From positions 172,917,141 to 172,981,140 of the forward strand of contig NC_133655.1 in assembly GCF_009905375.1 (NCBI RefSeq): a stretch of DNA of 64,000 bases. Direction: 5' to 3'. Positions 47,099-59,371 of the stretch are shown one piece after another. How positions within the stretch are numbered: position 1 is the first letter of the stretch; every line of letters begins with the position of its first letter. The stretch is from Apium graveolens. Lineage: Eukaryota > Streptophyta > Magnoliopsida > Apiales > Apiaceae. The position numbers and the translations under genes were made by a program. The notes below the pieces were generated by a model. It saw nothing but the letters and a program-made list of their open reading frames with translations, searched no databases and was not told the origin of the DNA.

Positions 47099-49185
47099 TG
47101 TAATAACCCCAAAAATTTTCAACTTTTTGTAACCCTTGTGAATAGTGTTTTAGCTGAATGAAGAAACTTTTCATGCCACACTATGTAGGGGTTCTGTTAT
47201 GGATATTCTGGGATTTTATTAGTACTATATGAAGTATATAAGTGTATGTAAATATCGTCAGAACCCAATTCCGAACACTTTGGTTTTTCCCGGAAATCCA
47301 CAAGGTACGGAGAGAATTGAGTATAAGGTAACAAAATAAAAAGGATTTAAATTAAAGGATTATAATAGAGGATCATAAAAAGGAATATAATGTATTGAGA
47401 AAGGTTAAGGGAACCTAAGTAATAAGATCCCGGGTATGATCCTTCAAACGATAAACGAGAACGAAAGTTAAGCGAACCGTACAACAGATCAGCGGTCATT
47501 AGGCAAACGATTAGGGAGTTAATCAAAGGGTTTAAGGGGAGTGATGTCATCCAACCAATAGAAAGGAGACAAGGAAGGGAGGATGACATCATAGGGGTGA
47601 CATAAGCATGACATGGAAGGAAGGAGGTGTGGGTGATTTAGGACCACACAAATGCAAGGACAAGGTGGTAATTTGCTAAATGGAAAACAAAAACAAGCCA
47701 ACCAACTAGCAATTCATTTCATCAAAATCAAAAAATCAGCCAAGGCATTATTCTTCATATTAGCTCTCGGCTTTCTTCATTTTTCAAGGCCAAAATTTTC
47801 AAAAATCAAGATCAAAGCATCCTTAATTGGTAAGAAAATTCCCTAACCTTCTTTATGCTTAGTAATGGCTATATCATAAGTTTAAGCCACAAATTCTTTC
47901 TCTAGCTTCTTGATTTAATCATTGGAGAAGACAATGAATAGTGTTTTCAAGTTTTAACTTGAGTTTTTTTTCTTGTTTTCTTGAAGATCCAAGCTTTCTT
48001 AAGACTACTCCAAGCTTATTAAGGCTTCCTAGCTTCACCCACCAATCCAAGGAAGGTATACCACTTTCAAACCCTAGGTTCATATATATTATAAGGTGAT
48101 TTTGATGAGTAAGATGTTATGGTATCTTGTTGTTATGTTTAGAGTTGAGATTTGGAATGGTGGTGAAATGAAATGATAATTTGGTGGTTTTGATTTAAAG
48201 AAACTTAAAGCATGATTAAAGTTAGGTTAAGCATATGTATGAATGAGTAATATTGAATTGTTTGGGATTGTTATGATGTGGTAAGGATGGGTGTTTGATG
48301 TGTGTGGATTTGAGGATGGTTTGTGATGATTGTGGGTAGTTTTAAAAATGGGAAATCGCGTAATCATAGCCGTCGTAATGTCCGATTTTCTTTGGACTGT
48401 TTTGTGCATAGCATTAGGACCCGAGAACCCCCTGCTAGATTGTGACCACTGCCATGTTTAGATAGCTCATGTTACGAGCTTCGTTTTGATATGTAGTTCG
48501 TTCGATTCCGATTTACGGTTTAGGAGAAACGACCGTTTCAAGTAACGGCGTTTCGCGAACGAAACTTTTTCCCTCGCCTTATTTTGGAATGTAGGTTAAA
48601 GACCAAAAAGGGTTAATTAATGTATGAAACATTTATGGTAAGTGTGTTAGGCAGTTGGTAAGTCATTCGCGAAGGAATCGCGTTAAAACTCGTAAAGGTC
48701 AAGTTATTAAAAATGGTGGAGCCGAGGGTACCCGAGTGACTTAAGCGAATCGGTGAGCGTAAAACTAGCATTAGAGTCTAAGTTAGTTAAAGCATAGACT
48801 TACAAGTGATTTTGGTTTAATTCCAACTTACTTGTTGTTTATAGGTTGCCAGACTCGTCCCGAGCCTTTCTCACCCCCAAGTCGCTCAGGCAAGTATTCT
48901 ATCCGATACACTGTTGTTGTGATGTAAATGTATGTATATGCATTATCTTGTGATATTGCATGATTGTTATTTAGCAAATGTTGCGATATATTGTAGCATG
49001 TGATATGGTATATATGCATGCCTGTTTCATATTCTTGAAATTTATATCTGTTGGTTATTTGATAATACCTATGCTAGAGGATAGTTGTATCTTGCATATA
49101 CCCTTAGTATAGGGACCCAAGGGTGAAAATATTTTCTAAAACCGGGAGTCGAGGATCCCGAGTAATCTTGTATATATGGATATGG

Positions 49186-49219
<34 letters not shown>

Positions 49220-51431
49220 ATATGATTATAGTTTTCCAAACTATTAATCGAATAAGGTTTATTCGATAACTTTAAACTTTATTTTATTAATGAATATTAT
49301 TTTGAATATTCATTCGAGGACTTATGACTCCTTTTATTTATTTATTGAATATTATTTGAACATTCATTTGAGGATGTATGACTCCTTTATTTTATTTAAT
49401 GAATATTATTTATAATATTCATTCGAGGTATTATGACTCAGCTTATTTTATTTATTGAATATTATTTGAATATTCATTTGAGGATCTATGACTCCGATTA
49501 TTTGCTGAGATATATTCTTTATTTTATTAAAGAATAAGGTGTCGATAATCAAACTTATTTTTTGATTATTCAAATAAAGATATTACTTTCGTATAAGTAT
49601 ATCTTTGATTATTTGCTATTCATTTCAAGTATAAGTTTTAATACTTCTACTTCAATTATTTTATAAAGATTATTTTTTTATGGGAATATTATTTAAATAA
49701 TAATATTCAGACATTTTCTAAATATTCTGGGGACTGATTTACTTCATTAAATCAGTTTTACTCCAAACACTCTTTAAAGTGTTTTCGAGTCTTTAAAATG
49801 ATTTTCAAAAGTTAGAGCGGATCCCAAAACTATTTTTATATTTAAGATCTTCCTTTTAAAAAGGGGATTTAAATACTCGCTCAAAACCTGGGGGATCCGG
49901 CTCGGTGGTGTGTTTTATATTCGCAACAAGGTTGCTGTCTTGGTAAAAGAGTTTTTGATTACTTACCCAATATTCGGGAAGTAAAATTCTTGGAACAAGT
50001 TAATCCATTAACAGGCATCGCCTGGGAAATATCGGTGAGTTTTCCTTTCCAACTAGGTACGACTTCTTGGTGGAGCCGTATCAACAAGTTTCTACTTGGG
50101 GAAAGGGGGAAACGAGCTTTACGTTTCAGAGTCATGGATTTCATCTGAACTAGGAGTGGCGTAAGTGGCCGAGTAGCGCCGGCCCAGCCTTATTATATTG
50201 GCCCAAATGGCCTGGAAGTTCCGCTAAGGCGGTCCATTCCTTAGGAGTTCAGTGTTCGGTTGACAAGTAAATCCGACAGGTTCTCCTCTACATGTAGAAA
50301 ATGGTGGGGTTGTACTACTACGACTGATCATCGTAAGTGGTCTTCCTGGCGCGGCAAACTCCCGTAATGAGTTCATCATCCAATTGGATAATTTCTGCAA
50401 CACTACCCAGAGCACTTCGATAGAAAGGCTACGGTTGGGCGATTGTTGAGTGTTGGCAGGGTCAAGTTTTCAAAATGATGTTTTCATCAAATGAAGTATC
50501 TCGTAACTTCATTTTATTTTGATAATATTTTAAAGATTTAATCTATTCAAATCTTGCCTTATAGTCTCATCTATATGATGAACTTTTGAAGCTAATTTAT
50601 AACTTGAACGGTGGTAGTTCAAGTAGTATTTGGGAAAGATATAAGTATATTGGGGTATCTTGTAACTTCATCTTTCAAACTTATATCTAATTAATAATTG
50701 TCTTATGAATGACAAAGATTTTCAGAAAAACGTTGAGACAAGGTTAGATATATGAGATCACCTTGCAACGATATTTTTATACAGTTATACACTGGGACTT
50801 TGTGTATATTATGCATGGAAGAGGACTTCCAATATTTTGAAAAGTATATATGTATATATACTGAATATTTTGCGACTTCATCGCATTAAGATATCAAACT
50901 TGGTTTATTTCTTTTGACCAAGACTTTCATGAGTATTATGAGTAGGCTCATATATTGTAAATCGTTATACATATTATTTTGGTGGGCTTGCTGCTCACCC
51001 TTGCTTTCTTCTTTCATCACACAACAACAGTTAGGAAAGATGGCCAGACTCCAGCAGACCCAGCGCAAGCGCGTGGGAAGCATCCCGCGTCTTCCCGATG
51101 ATGTTGTGGCTGCTATAGCTGCAGAGGTAGATCTATTGGTAGATCAGGCATTCTATTTTTGAGAATCAATTATGTATAATTATAACTTGTGGCAGATAAT
51201 GGCAATTAACTGTAAATTTTTCAAGTAATCATTTTGGGTTGTAATAACTTTTAAATTATGGATTCAAAGACTTGTACTTATTTAAATTTCATCTCTGAGA
51301 CTATAACGGGTTGTGGTGTGTGTTAGTGTGGGGTCACAGCATAAGGTTATTTATTAATTAAGTGAAGTGATATTGTGGAAAGAAAGACCGTGACGACCCG
51401 GATCCCCGACCCCGGATCTGGGGGTGTTACA
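47099..51431 (+). repeat. 3' LTR of family 1 copy E (4.33 kb)
   Basis: Almost identical to the 5' LTR. It is two bases longer because of one extra TA unit near 49190. It holds the same four AT-rich units and the same short ORF (50914-51162). Confidence 0.95.
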
Positions 51432-51436
51432 CAAAC
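51432..51436. other. Target site duplication, right copy (CAAAC)
   Basis: CAAAC directly after the LTR end, identical to 37264-37268. Confidence 0.95.
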
Positions 51437-51569
51437 AACGCGATTCTTATGCCAAATTAAAGTTACAGAGTTCTATAATCACTTCCCAACATCAAACACA
51501 AGCAAGAACATCTATAAATCTTAAAAAAACGAAATCAAAAATAGTAAAACTCAAGAACTCAACATATCG
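51437..51569 (-). repeat. Continuation of gypsy D LTR after copy E
   Basis: This resumes the D sequence interrupted at 37268, joined by the CAAAC duplication. It is cut at 51570 by copia F, and TATCG (51565-51569) would be the left target duplication of F. No gene is seen. Confidence 0.65.
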
Positions 51570-51945
51570 TGTTAGATATATTTGATAATGTCATGGCTAA
51601 TATGTTTTATGTTTAGCTTTCAGATCTTATTTGAACAGGATAAATCAGTACTTAACTGTTGATCAGTACTTATACTGGAAGTCAGTACTTAAGGATATCA
51701 GTACTTATGTTATCAGGAGATAATCATCAGAAGATAGATATCAGAACTTAAGTGCTGAAGGACAATCAGATAAGGACAGTAGCTGATTAAAGGAAAGAAG
51801 ATCAAGATAAACATAAGAAGAGATATGCATGAAGAAGGAATTCCGTAAAGAATGGAATACTTGGAAGAAAAGATATCTGATTGATATATTTTAGGAAGAA
51901 GAATTATATTCCATATCAATTAGCGATTATCTTATAACTGTGTAG

Positions 51946-51953
51946 TATATAAA
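51946..51953 (+). promoter_or_regulatory. TATA box of copia F LTR
   Basis: TATATAAA followed by CACAGAC. The same context occurs in LTRs J and G. Genomic RNA probably starts about 30 bases downstream. Confidence 0.75.
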
Positions 51954-52087
51954 CACAGACATAGGGTTTACACTATAAGTGTTATCATTATTAGAGAAGA
52001 TTATTCATTGTAACCCTAGTAGCTCTCGTGATATTTGTTCATCACTGAGAGGTAACAGTTTCATACTGTAACAGAGTTTATTGTTTC

Positions 52088-52093
52088 AATAAA
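52088..52093 (+). promoter_or_regulatory. Candidate polyadenylation signal in copia F LTR
   Basis: AATAAA lies about 135 bases after the TATA box and about 90 before the LTR end, inside the likely R region. This is the right place for the 3' end signal of the element RNA. Confidence 0.5.
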
Positions 52094-52186
52094 GTTTGTT
52101 TTCTGTTACTTAAGTTCTTAAAGTTTGATTTGAGTGTACTATACACTGTATTCACCCCCTCTACAGTGTGTGTGTGACCTAACAAT

Positions 52187-52198
52187 TGGTATCAGAGC
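52187..52198 (+). other. Primer binding site of copia F
   Basis: TGGTATCAGAGC begins two bases after the LTR end and matches initiator tRNA-Met. Confidence 0.92.
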
Positions 52199-52240
52199 CT
52201 ATCTGTTAACATACATACAGTTAAAGATCCAAACACAATC

Positions 52241-53356
52241 ATGTCGGGCACAGAAACTCCAACTAAGCCTACCAAAACTGAGAAATCACTAAAGACACAA
52301 ATTCAGAGTCGGTATGAGACCATCAGAGTTCCCATACTGAGACCATCTGAATATCCCATATGGAAGGTAAGGATGACCATGTTCCTGGAAGCAACAGATC
52401 CAGAATACCTTGATAAAATCAAGGAAGGCCCTCACAAACCAACCAAGCCTGCTGTTGCAGTTGCAGGTGAAGCAGCAAAGACCGTACTAAAAGAGAAGAG
52501 TGATTATACTGCTGAAGACATAGCATCAATTGTTAAGGATGCTAAGGTACGACACTTACTGCATAGTGCCATTGATAATGTAATGTCAAACAGGGTAATC
52601 AACTGCAAGACTGCTAAGGAGATATGGGATGCTCTGGAAACAAGGTGTCAGGGAACTGACACAATTAAGAAGAACAGGAAGACAATACTCACTCAAGAGT
52701 ATGAACACTTTGACTCAAAGACTAATGAGTCATTGAATGATTTATATGATAGATTTGTCAAACTTTTGAATGATTTGTCATTGGTTGATAAAGAGTATTA
52801 TCTTGAAGATTCAAACCTTAAGTTCCTGTTAGCTCTTCCTGAATGCTGGGATTTGAAGGCAACGACAATAAGAGACAATTACAATCTTGATGAAACAACT
52901 CTTGACGAAATCTATGGAATGCTCAAGACTCATGAGCTGGAGATGGAACAAAGAAGCAAGAGGATAGGAGGAAAGTCAAGGACAGTTGCTCTTAAGGCTG
53001 AAGAAGAATTCCCCAAAGCAGCTTCCTCAAAGAAAGACAAGGGTAAAGCTCTTTTCATAAAGTCTGATACTGAGTCATCAAGTTCTGAGAGTAATGATGA
53101 CTCAGATACTGAAAGTTTGCCTGAGACTGATGCTGATGAAGAGATGATGAAGCTGTGTGCTCTTATGGTGAAAGGAATCACAAAGATTGCATACAGGAAG
53201 TTCAGGAAGGGAAAGAAGTTTTCCAGGAAAGGCATAAGTTCTGATAAGAAGAATTTCAGAAGATCTGAAGGCAGAGGAGGAAAGTCTGACAGAGGAGATT
53301 ACACCAATGTTAAATGCTATAACTGTGGTGAAAAAGGCCACATATCTCCTGACTGA
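52241..53356 (+). pseudogene. gag: Gag of copia F, first part (371 codons to a stop in the zinc knuckle)
   Basis: The ATG at 52241 begins a typical copia Gag. It has an N-terminal part (PILRPSEYPIWKVRM), a UBN2-type capsid core (about residues 40-240, with KEIWDALETRCQGTD and SLNDLYDRFVKLLNDLS), an acidic Ser-rich linker (about 270-300), a basic stretch and a CCHC knuckle starting CYNCGEKGH near residue 360. The frame stops exactly where the last knuckle Cys is expected. The same frame is open after the stop. Gag would form the particle and package the RNA. Confidence 0.88.
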
Positions 53357-54580
53357 AAGAAGGTAAAGGGTGACAAAGGCAAGGCTCTTGTCACAAAGCA
53401 GAAAAGCAGGACAGACACCTCAGACTCTGAAAGTGAAGAAAACTATGCATTGATGGCAAATGCTGATAAAGAAAGTGTTGAGAGCAGTTCTGAAGCTGCT
53501 GAAACAAAGGTACCTCAGACTACTTATGCTTTTCATACTGATGATATTAATGAGTTGAGAAGATATCTTAAAACCATGTTTGTTAGTTATAGAGATCAAA
53601 CTTTAACATGTGAAAGATTAACAACTGAAAATCTTGCATTTAAGAAAAGAAATGATTTCTTAGAAAAAGAGTTAGTCATGTTCCATCAAACTCAGAAGGA
53701 TAGAGATGATACTTTTTATGTTAGGAATGAAGTGCTAAAATTAAACGAATCTCTAAAAACTGAGTTAGAAAAGGAAAGAGAGATTATCAGGACTTGGACT
53801 AACTCTGGCAAAACAACTCAAAATTTGCTAAGTAGTGGAAACTGGAAAGAGGGCTTAGGTTATGGAGAAGATAAGAAAGATAAAGGAACTGAAGAAATTA
53901 AGTCTGTTGATAAGCAAAAGCCAAAGTTAAAACCTGTTAAGTTTGTAACTGTAAAGTATGAAAATGAAAAATCAGAAGTTACAAAGGAATCAACTTCTGA
54001 CAAACTAAAACAGGAAAAGACAGCTGAAGTGAACATAGGCTTAATGACAAAGAAGCAGCTTAAGCATAAACTGAAAGATGTCAAGAATGCAAACAAGGTA
54101 AAATCACCTAGGAAAAATAGGAATGGAAAGGAAGGTGTGAATAAAAGCAATGATTATAAACCTGTTCCTGATGCTCCTAGGAAAACATGTCATAACTGTG
54201 GAAGTTCTAACCATCTGGCTTCTTTTTGCAGGAAGAATAAGAATATTAACTCATTACCTTCAAAATCAGGAGTTAAGAGTCAGTCTGTTAGATACAAACC
54301 ATAAAATCCTTGTTTTCATTGTGGTAGTTTATGGCATTCCATTTATACTTGTAAGGAATATCATAGTTTGTACTATGATTATTATCAAATAAAGCCTTCT
54401 TTGAAGAAAGTTTCCATTGTTCCTTCTAGTGTAAATTCTGATTCAAAGTCTGATAGTGTAAGTTCTGATAAGAAAAATGTTAACATAAACTCTGATGCTA
54501 AATCCGCTGCATATGTTAACAAACTTAATAAGGCCAAAGGATCCAAGCAAGTCTGGGTCCTTAAAATTAATAATTAGTGG
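53357..54580 (+). pseudogene. gag: Gag C-terminal extension of copia F with two more knuckles
   Basis: The frame continues from 53357 through an acidic segment, a coiled coil (about 53540-53810, ENLAFKKRNDFLEKEL), a Lys-rich stretch, then knuckles CHNCGSSNHLASFC (about 54189-54230) and CFHCGSLWHSIYTC (about 54313-54354). A stop separates these two at 54302. A Ser/Asp-rich linker leads to the protease. Further stops lie near 54575-54595. The extra knuckles after a coiled coil are a feature of SIRE-type Gag and seem to be RNA-binding. Confidence 0.75.
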
Positions 54581-54599
54581 TCTTTGTGATTGCAGGGCA

Positions 54600-54670
54600 A
54601 CAGGAAAAATATTCTAGTTCTGGACAGTGGATGTTCAGGACATATGACTGGAAATAAGCCCTGCTATCAG
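54600..54670 (+). pseudogene. pol: Aspartic protease active-site part of copia F
   Basis: The residues NILVLDSGCSGHMTG give the retropepsin signature, with the active-site Asp at 54623-54625. Soon after, near 54658, the frame changes and the rest of the protease continues in another frame (MEKAGPSVSYGDGNIG from 54676). Protease would process Gag-Pol. As written it is broken. Confidence 0.8.
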
Positions 54671-54675
54671 ACTTT

Positions 54676-55185
54676 ATGGAGAAAGCTGGCCCAAGTGTTT
54701 CTTATGGAGATGGCAACATTGGAAAAACATTGGGATATGGAAATATCAATCTTGGAAATGTCATAATTAAACAAGTAGCTCTAGTCTCAGGACTTAAACA
54801 CAAACTACTGACTATAAGTCAAATCTGTGACAGAGGTTATCATGTTGATTTCTTTGAAGAACACTGTGAAATTGTAAGTAAATCTAAAGGCAAAGTTGTT
54901 CTGAAAGGATACAGGCGTGGTAACATTTATGAAGCTAAGCTTTCAACAAGTACTGATGGTTCTGCAATCTGTCTGATGAGTAGAGCATCAATTGAAGAAA
55001 GCTGGAATTGGCACAAGAAACTCTCTCATTTAAATTTCAACAATATAAATGAACTGGTCAAGAAAGATCTTGTGAGAGGATTGCCAAACACAGTATTTGC
55101 TCCTGATGGTCTTTGTGATTCATGTCAGAAAGCCAAACAAAGAAAATCTTCATTCAAGAGCAAGACTGAATCATCAATTCTTTAG
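54676..55185 (+). pseudogene. pol: Protease C-terminal half and integrase zinc domain of copia F
   Basis: It runs from the protease end (LGNVIIKQVALVSGLKHKLL, about 54742-54810) through a linker to the integrase HHCC domain (WHKKLSHLNF ... LCDSCQKAKQ, about 55009-55140). The stop at 55183 lies between the zinc domain and the catalytic core. The next frame, starting 55186, is the same frame, so one base change is enough to explain the break. Confidence 0.85.
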
Positions 55186-57939
55186 CCTTATCATCTAATA
55201 CATGTTGATCTATTTGGTCCAGTAAATGTCATGTCTATTGCAAAGAAGAAGTATGCGTTGGTCATAGTGGATGAGTTCACCAGATACACATGGGTGTATT
55301 TCTTGCATACAAAAAGTGAAACTGCATCAACCTTGATTGATCATATCAAACATCTGGATAAAATGGTCAAAGATTATGTGAAAGTCATAAGGAGTGATAA
55401 TGGCACTGAGTTCAAAAATTTGATAATGGAAGAGTTCTGCAAAAACCATGGAATTAAGCAGGAATTTTCTGCTCCTGGAACTCCACAGCAAAATGGAGTT
55501 ATTGAAAGGAAGAATATAACTCTCATTGAAGCTGCACGTGCAATGCTTGAAGAAGCAAAGCTTCCAACCTATTTTTGGGCTGAAGCAGTGCAGACTGCTT
55601 GTTTTACTCAAAATGCAACACTCATTAACACGCATGGAAAAACACCATATGAGATGGTGAAGAAAAAGAAGCCAAATCTGAAATATTTTCATGTATTTAG
55701 ATGCAAGTGTTTTGTTCTCAAGACTCATCCTGAACAGCTATCAAAGTTTGATCTAAAAGCTGATGAAGGAATCTTTGTTGGATATCCACTTTCCAAAAAA
55801 GCCTTCAGAGTCTATAACTTGAGAACAAAAGTGGTCATGGAATCTATCAATGTCTCTTTTGATGACAAAAAGATTACTGGTCTTGAAGATTTCATTGACC
55901 ATGATCAGCTGAGATTTGAAAATGAAGACTCAAATTCTGATACAGAAAATCCTGATAATCTAAGTCCTGATACTGTAAACTCTGATGGATTAAACTCTGA
56001 TGTTATTGAAACTGTGGAGACTACGTCAAAAGAAGATGCACATATGCAGGGGGAGCATACTCAAGATCCTACCACATCTCAAGAAACATCAGAACATGCA
56101 TCTGGCTCTTCAAGTTCTGATTCGTCAAGTTCTGATAAGCCAAGTTCTGATAGTACTGAAAATCTAAATACTGAAGAATCCAACTCAGAGAGCATAGTTT
56201 CAGGGGGAGCATCAGAAAATGAAAATGAAAATAGCATGGATCATGAGGGAGCATCCAGTTCTAGAGAAAACCTTCCATCTGCAAGGAAGTGGACAAAATC
56301 ACATACACCTGATTTGATAATTGGAAATCCTGATGCAGGTGTCAGAACTAGAACAGGTACTTCAAATGAATGTCTTTACAATTCTTTTCTCTCTCAGACT
56401 GAGCCAAAGAAAGTGGAAGAAGCTCTTCAAGATGCTGATTGGGTGCAAGCAATGCAGGAAGAGTTGAATGAATTTGAAAGAAACAAAGTCTGGACCCTAG
56501 TGCCAAGACCAAAGAATAGATCTGTTGTTGGTACAAAGTGGGTATTCAGAAACAAAACTGACAGTGATAACATAATTACAAGGAATAAGGCAAGGCTGGT
56601 TGCAAAAGGATATTCTCAACAGGAGGGAATTGATTATGATGAAACATTTGCACCAGTCGCTAGGTTAGAAGCCATAAGGATATTCTTGGCTTATGCTGCT
56701 CACAAAAAGTTTACTGTCTTTCAAATGGATGTGAAAAGTGCTTTTCTCAATGGAGAATTGAAGGATGAGGTATATGTTGAACAACCTCCAGGTTTTGTAG
56801 ATACCAAACATCCAGATTATGTCTACAGGCTTGATAAAGCACTTTATGGACTTAAGCAAGCTCCTAGAGCATGTTATGAGACTTTAGCTCAGTTTCTTCT
56901 GGAAAGTGGATTCAACAGAGGGACAATAGACAAAACACTGTTCTACCTCAACCATGGAAAGGACTTACTTCTGGTCCAGATTTATGTTGATGATATCATT
57001 TTTGGATCTACAAATGACAAACTTTGCAAAAAGTTTGCCAAGCTAATGCAGTCAAGATATCAGATGAGTATGATGGGGGAACTTAGCTATTTTCTGGGCC
57101 TTCAAGTCAAGCAGAATGAGGAAGGCACTTTTATTTGTCAAACCAAGTACACTAGAAACTTGCTGAAGAAATTTGGAATGCAAGATTGTTCAAGTGCATC
57201 CACTCCAATGGCCACTGCGACAAAACTGGATAAGGATACCGGTAAATCAGTAGATATTACTGACTACAGAGGTATGATTAGCTCTCTACTCTATCTAACT
57301 GCTAGTAGACCTGATATCATGTATGCTACCTGTCTTTGTGCAAGATTTCAAGCAGATCCAAGAGAACCTCACTTAACAGCTGTAAAAAGAATCTTTAAGT
57401 ATCTTAAAGGAACAGCTGCTCTAGGATTATGGTATCCTAGAGAATCAGATTTTAAACTAATAGGTTACTCAGATGCAGATTTTGCAGGTTGCAAAATTGA
57501 CAGGAAAAACACAAGTGGAAGCTGCCAATTTCTTGGAGGCAGATTGGTTTCTTGGTACAGCAAGAAACAAAAGTCAATTTCCACATCAACTGCAGAAGCA
57601 GAGTATATTGCTGCAGGAAGCTGTTGTGCACAAATTCTTTGGATGAAGAATCAGTTACTGGATTATGGGTTAACATATTTCAAAATACCTATTTACTGTG
57701 ATAATCAAAGTGCTATTGCTATGACAGGTAATCCAGTTCAACACTCAATGACAAAGCACATCAGCATCAGGTACCACTTCATCAGGGAACATGTGGATGA
57801 AGGTACAGTGGAATTGCATTTTGTTCCCACAGATCAACAACTAGCAGATATCTTCACAAAACCACTGTGTGAAGCTACTTTTATAAGATTGGTAAATGAA
57901 CTTGGAATGGTTTCAGGTTCTTTCTCTAAATCTGCTTAG
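55186..57939 (+). CDS. pol: Integrase core, reverse transcriptase and RNase H of copia F
   Basis: An open frame of more than 900 codons (first ATG 55231). The integrase core starts with HVDLFGPV (first catalytic Asp), then RSDNGTEF (Asp56 from that ATG) and NGVIERKN (Glu92), a D-35-E spacing, followed by a FVGY segment near residue 190. A Ser/Asp/Glu-rich linker occupies about residues 225-370. RT follows (residues about 410-650: [36 protein letters not shown], catalytic YVDD at 585-588). RNase H covers about 745-885 ([28 protein letters not shown]). A usual Trp after QAPRA is Cys here. It inserts and copies the element. It lacks its own start because upstream parts are broken. Confidence 0.93.
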   Translation, partial: PYHLIHVDLFGPVNVMSIAKKKYALVIVDEFTRYTWVYFLHTKSETASTLIDHIKHLDKMVKDYVKVIRSDNGTEFKNLIMEEFCKNHGIKQEFSAPGTPQQNGVIERKNITLIEAARAMLEEAKLPTYFWAEAVQTACFTQNATLINTHGKTPYEMVKKKKPNLKYFHVFRCKCFVLKTHPEQLSKFDLKADEGIFVGYPLSKKAFRVYNLRTKVVMESINVSFDDKKITGLEDFIDHDQLRFENEDSNSDTENPDNLSPDTVNSDGLNSDVIETVETTSKEDAHMQGEHTQDPTTSQETSEHASGSSSSDSSSSDKPSSDSTENLNTEESNSESIVSGGASENENENSMDHEGASSSRENLPSARKWTKSHTPDLIIGNPDAGVRTRTGTSNECLYNSFLSQTEPKKVEEALQDADWVQAMQEELNEFERNKVWTLVPRPKNRSVVGTKWVFRNKTDSDNIITRNKARLVAKGYSQQEGIDYDETFAPVARLEAIRIFLAYAAHKKFTVFQMDVKSAFLNGELKDEVYVEQPPGFVDTKHPDYVYRLDKALYGLKQAPRACYETLAQFLLESGFNRGTIDKTLFYLNHGKDLLLVQIYVDDIIFGSTNDKLCKKFAKLMQSRYQMSMMGELSYFLGLQVKQNEEGTFICQTKYTRNLLKKFGMQDCSSASTPMATATKLDKDTGKSVDITDYRGMISSLLYLTASRPDIMYATCLCARFQADPREPHLTAVKRIFKYLKGTAALGLWYPRESDFKLIGYSDADFAGCKIDRKNTSGSCQFLGGRLVSWYSKKQKSISTSTAEAEYIAAGSCCAQILWMKNQLLDYGLTYFKIPIYCDNQSAIAMTGNPVQHSMTKHISIRYHFIREHVDEGTVELHFVPTDQQLADIFTKPLCEATFIRLVNELGMVSGSFSKSA

Positions 57940-59288
57940 TTTTGTTCTGTGTTATCAGACTTTATGCTCAGTATTTACAGAATTAATCTCATTGTGTATT
58001 CTGTGCTTAATTGATAAATGTCTTTAAGTACTGACTATTGTCTGATATATGTTTCTAAACTCTGATAAGTGATATGTCTGTTCAAGTACCTATTCAATCC
58101 TATGAGGATAACTGTGCTAGATACTGACCTAGTAGTCTTCAATAAACAAATGATTCCATGTAAGAAGTAATTATTTCAGTGGAAACCCTATGACACAAGC
58201 AAATTCTGATAATTGAGCTTAGTTAAGTTTACTTTGTATATCTTATTACTAAGTCACAAATTAGAATAATGCTACTCATCTGTTAAGTTCTGATACTAGT
58301 AAAACTGTTGAATGTACTAAGTGCTGATAAACCTCACTTATCAAAAGAAAAAGCAAAAAGATCAAAGAATAAAATCAGGTACTCCTTTGAGATCTAGAGT
58401 AAAAATGTGGAAGGGACGACCCAAGTGCATTGCTGGTATTAAGTAGATATGCATTAGAAAAGCAAAATATTTTCTTGGTGACTTTTCACACTCTATGATT
58501 ACTGGAGAAATACTCTGATAATAGCATAAATTCTGATAAACAGTCGTGACTCACTTACACTGAGAAGCCACTGTAAAATAGAATTTCAAAAGATGCATAA
58601 AATTAGCACAAAACAGTTGAGGTGGACTCAAGCATGAACTCATTCATCAGTAGGTTTCAGGACAATGACAGCTCTTTAGCAAAATTTTAGTTATGCCTTA
58701 TTTCTAAGATGTACTGAAGTGCATCAGACTTTACTCTTTGTCTGTTATTTAGCTTAATGCACACACTAATCACTCCATCTGAATGATGAAAATTTCTATG
58801 GTGGTCTATGTTATTTTAGATAAATAGTCATTATGTCATTACTGCACAAATTCTGAGGACAAGTTCTAGTTACATGTTCTGATGCTTAAGTTCTGACGTC
58901 TATAACTCAGAACTTGTATGAAGAGTTATTAAGATGGGCATTCCTTTTTCGAGTTAAGAAATTATGTTCTGATGACTGTTAAGTTCTGGTATAGGTCTAA
59001 GTTCTGATTTCTCAGTCTAATCCTTTACTTGGCTTATCTGTGAATAAAATTTGATAACAGTCTCAGTTCGAACTAGAATATGTTGAAGTGGAAGATTAAT
59101 AGTCACTATGATTAGGATTAATGGTATTCGTCCTTGAACAATCCACTGTTTCTTGTTTCTTGTGCGTTTTAAACCATGATTCCTCTTTCCAATGAATGTT
59201 ATTCTTTTTTCAAAGTCTAGGGAGACGAGGTAGAATTAATTCTACCTGTCAGCATTCAATTTCTTTGCGTCTCCTGGCATTCTCTTGC
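57940..59288 (+). other. Pol to small-ORF spacer of copia F, no gene seen
   Basis: Noncoding, AT-rich sequence with no open frame of note. The decamer AAGTTCTGAT or a one-base variant occurs near 58274, 58887, 58979 and 58999, and many shorter TCTGATAA words are scattered. It may hold control elements for the two downstream genes. Confidence 0.6.
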
Positions 59289-59297
59289 CTATATAAG
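59289..59297 (+). promoter_or_regulatory. Internal TATA box upstream of the small ORF in copia F
   Basis: CTATATAAG, 75 bases before the ATG at 59372, with a pyrimidine-rich, Ala/Cys-type plant leader between (TCACTTCACATCAG and CTTCTTCTTTC). Spacing fits a start site near 59322-59330. Inferred from sequence only. Confidence 0.6.
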
Positions 59298-59371
59298 CAG
59301 TCACTTCACATCAGTCTTTCCATCAAATCTTCTCACACACTTATCTTCATACTTCTTCTTTCAAAAACACA

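Larger units (their letters stand above)
37269..51431 (+). mobile_element. Family 1 gypsy element copy E, complete, young and coding-dead (14.2 kb)
   Basis: All structural parts are present: 5' LTR (37269-41599), PBS (41604-41615), interior (41600-47098), polypurine tract (47086-47098), 3' LTR (47099-51431) and a perfect CAAAC target duplication. By eye the two LTRs differ only at two bases (near 38407/48237 and 40604/50434) and by one TA unit in the dinucleotide tract. The interior carries only stop-filled fragments of gag and pol. The element is inserted in the LTR of gypsy D. This structure is that of a non-autonomous element copied by proteins made elsewhere. Confidence 0.95.
51570..52184 (+). 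repeat. 5' LTR of copia F (615 bp)
   Basis: TGTTAGATATA to GACCTAACA. It shares ends, TATA region and final block with LTR J. It contains several CAGTACTTA words near 51625-51715 and ATCAGAACTT at 51740-51749, the reverse complement of a decamer frequent in the rest of the element. Confidence 0.93.

Noticed and set aside
37269..51431. Tandem duplication of a 4.3 kb segment
   Set aside because: The paired LTRs, PBS, polypurine tract and CAAAC duplication show a single element.
51946..52098. tRNA-like gene near the copia PBS
   Set aside because: Only the 12-base primer-binding match to tRNA-Met is present, with no cloverleaf.
52930..54150. Minus-strand ORFs opposite gag of copia F
   Set aside because: They are antisense shadows of the Gag frame without any domain.
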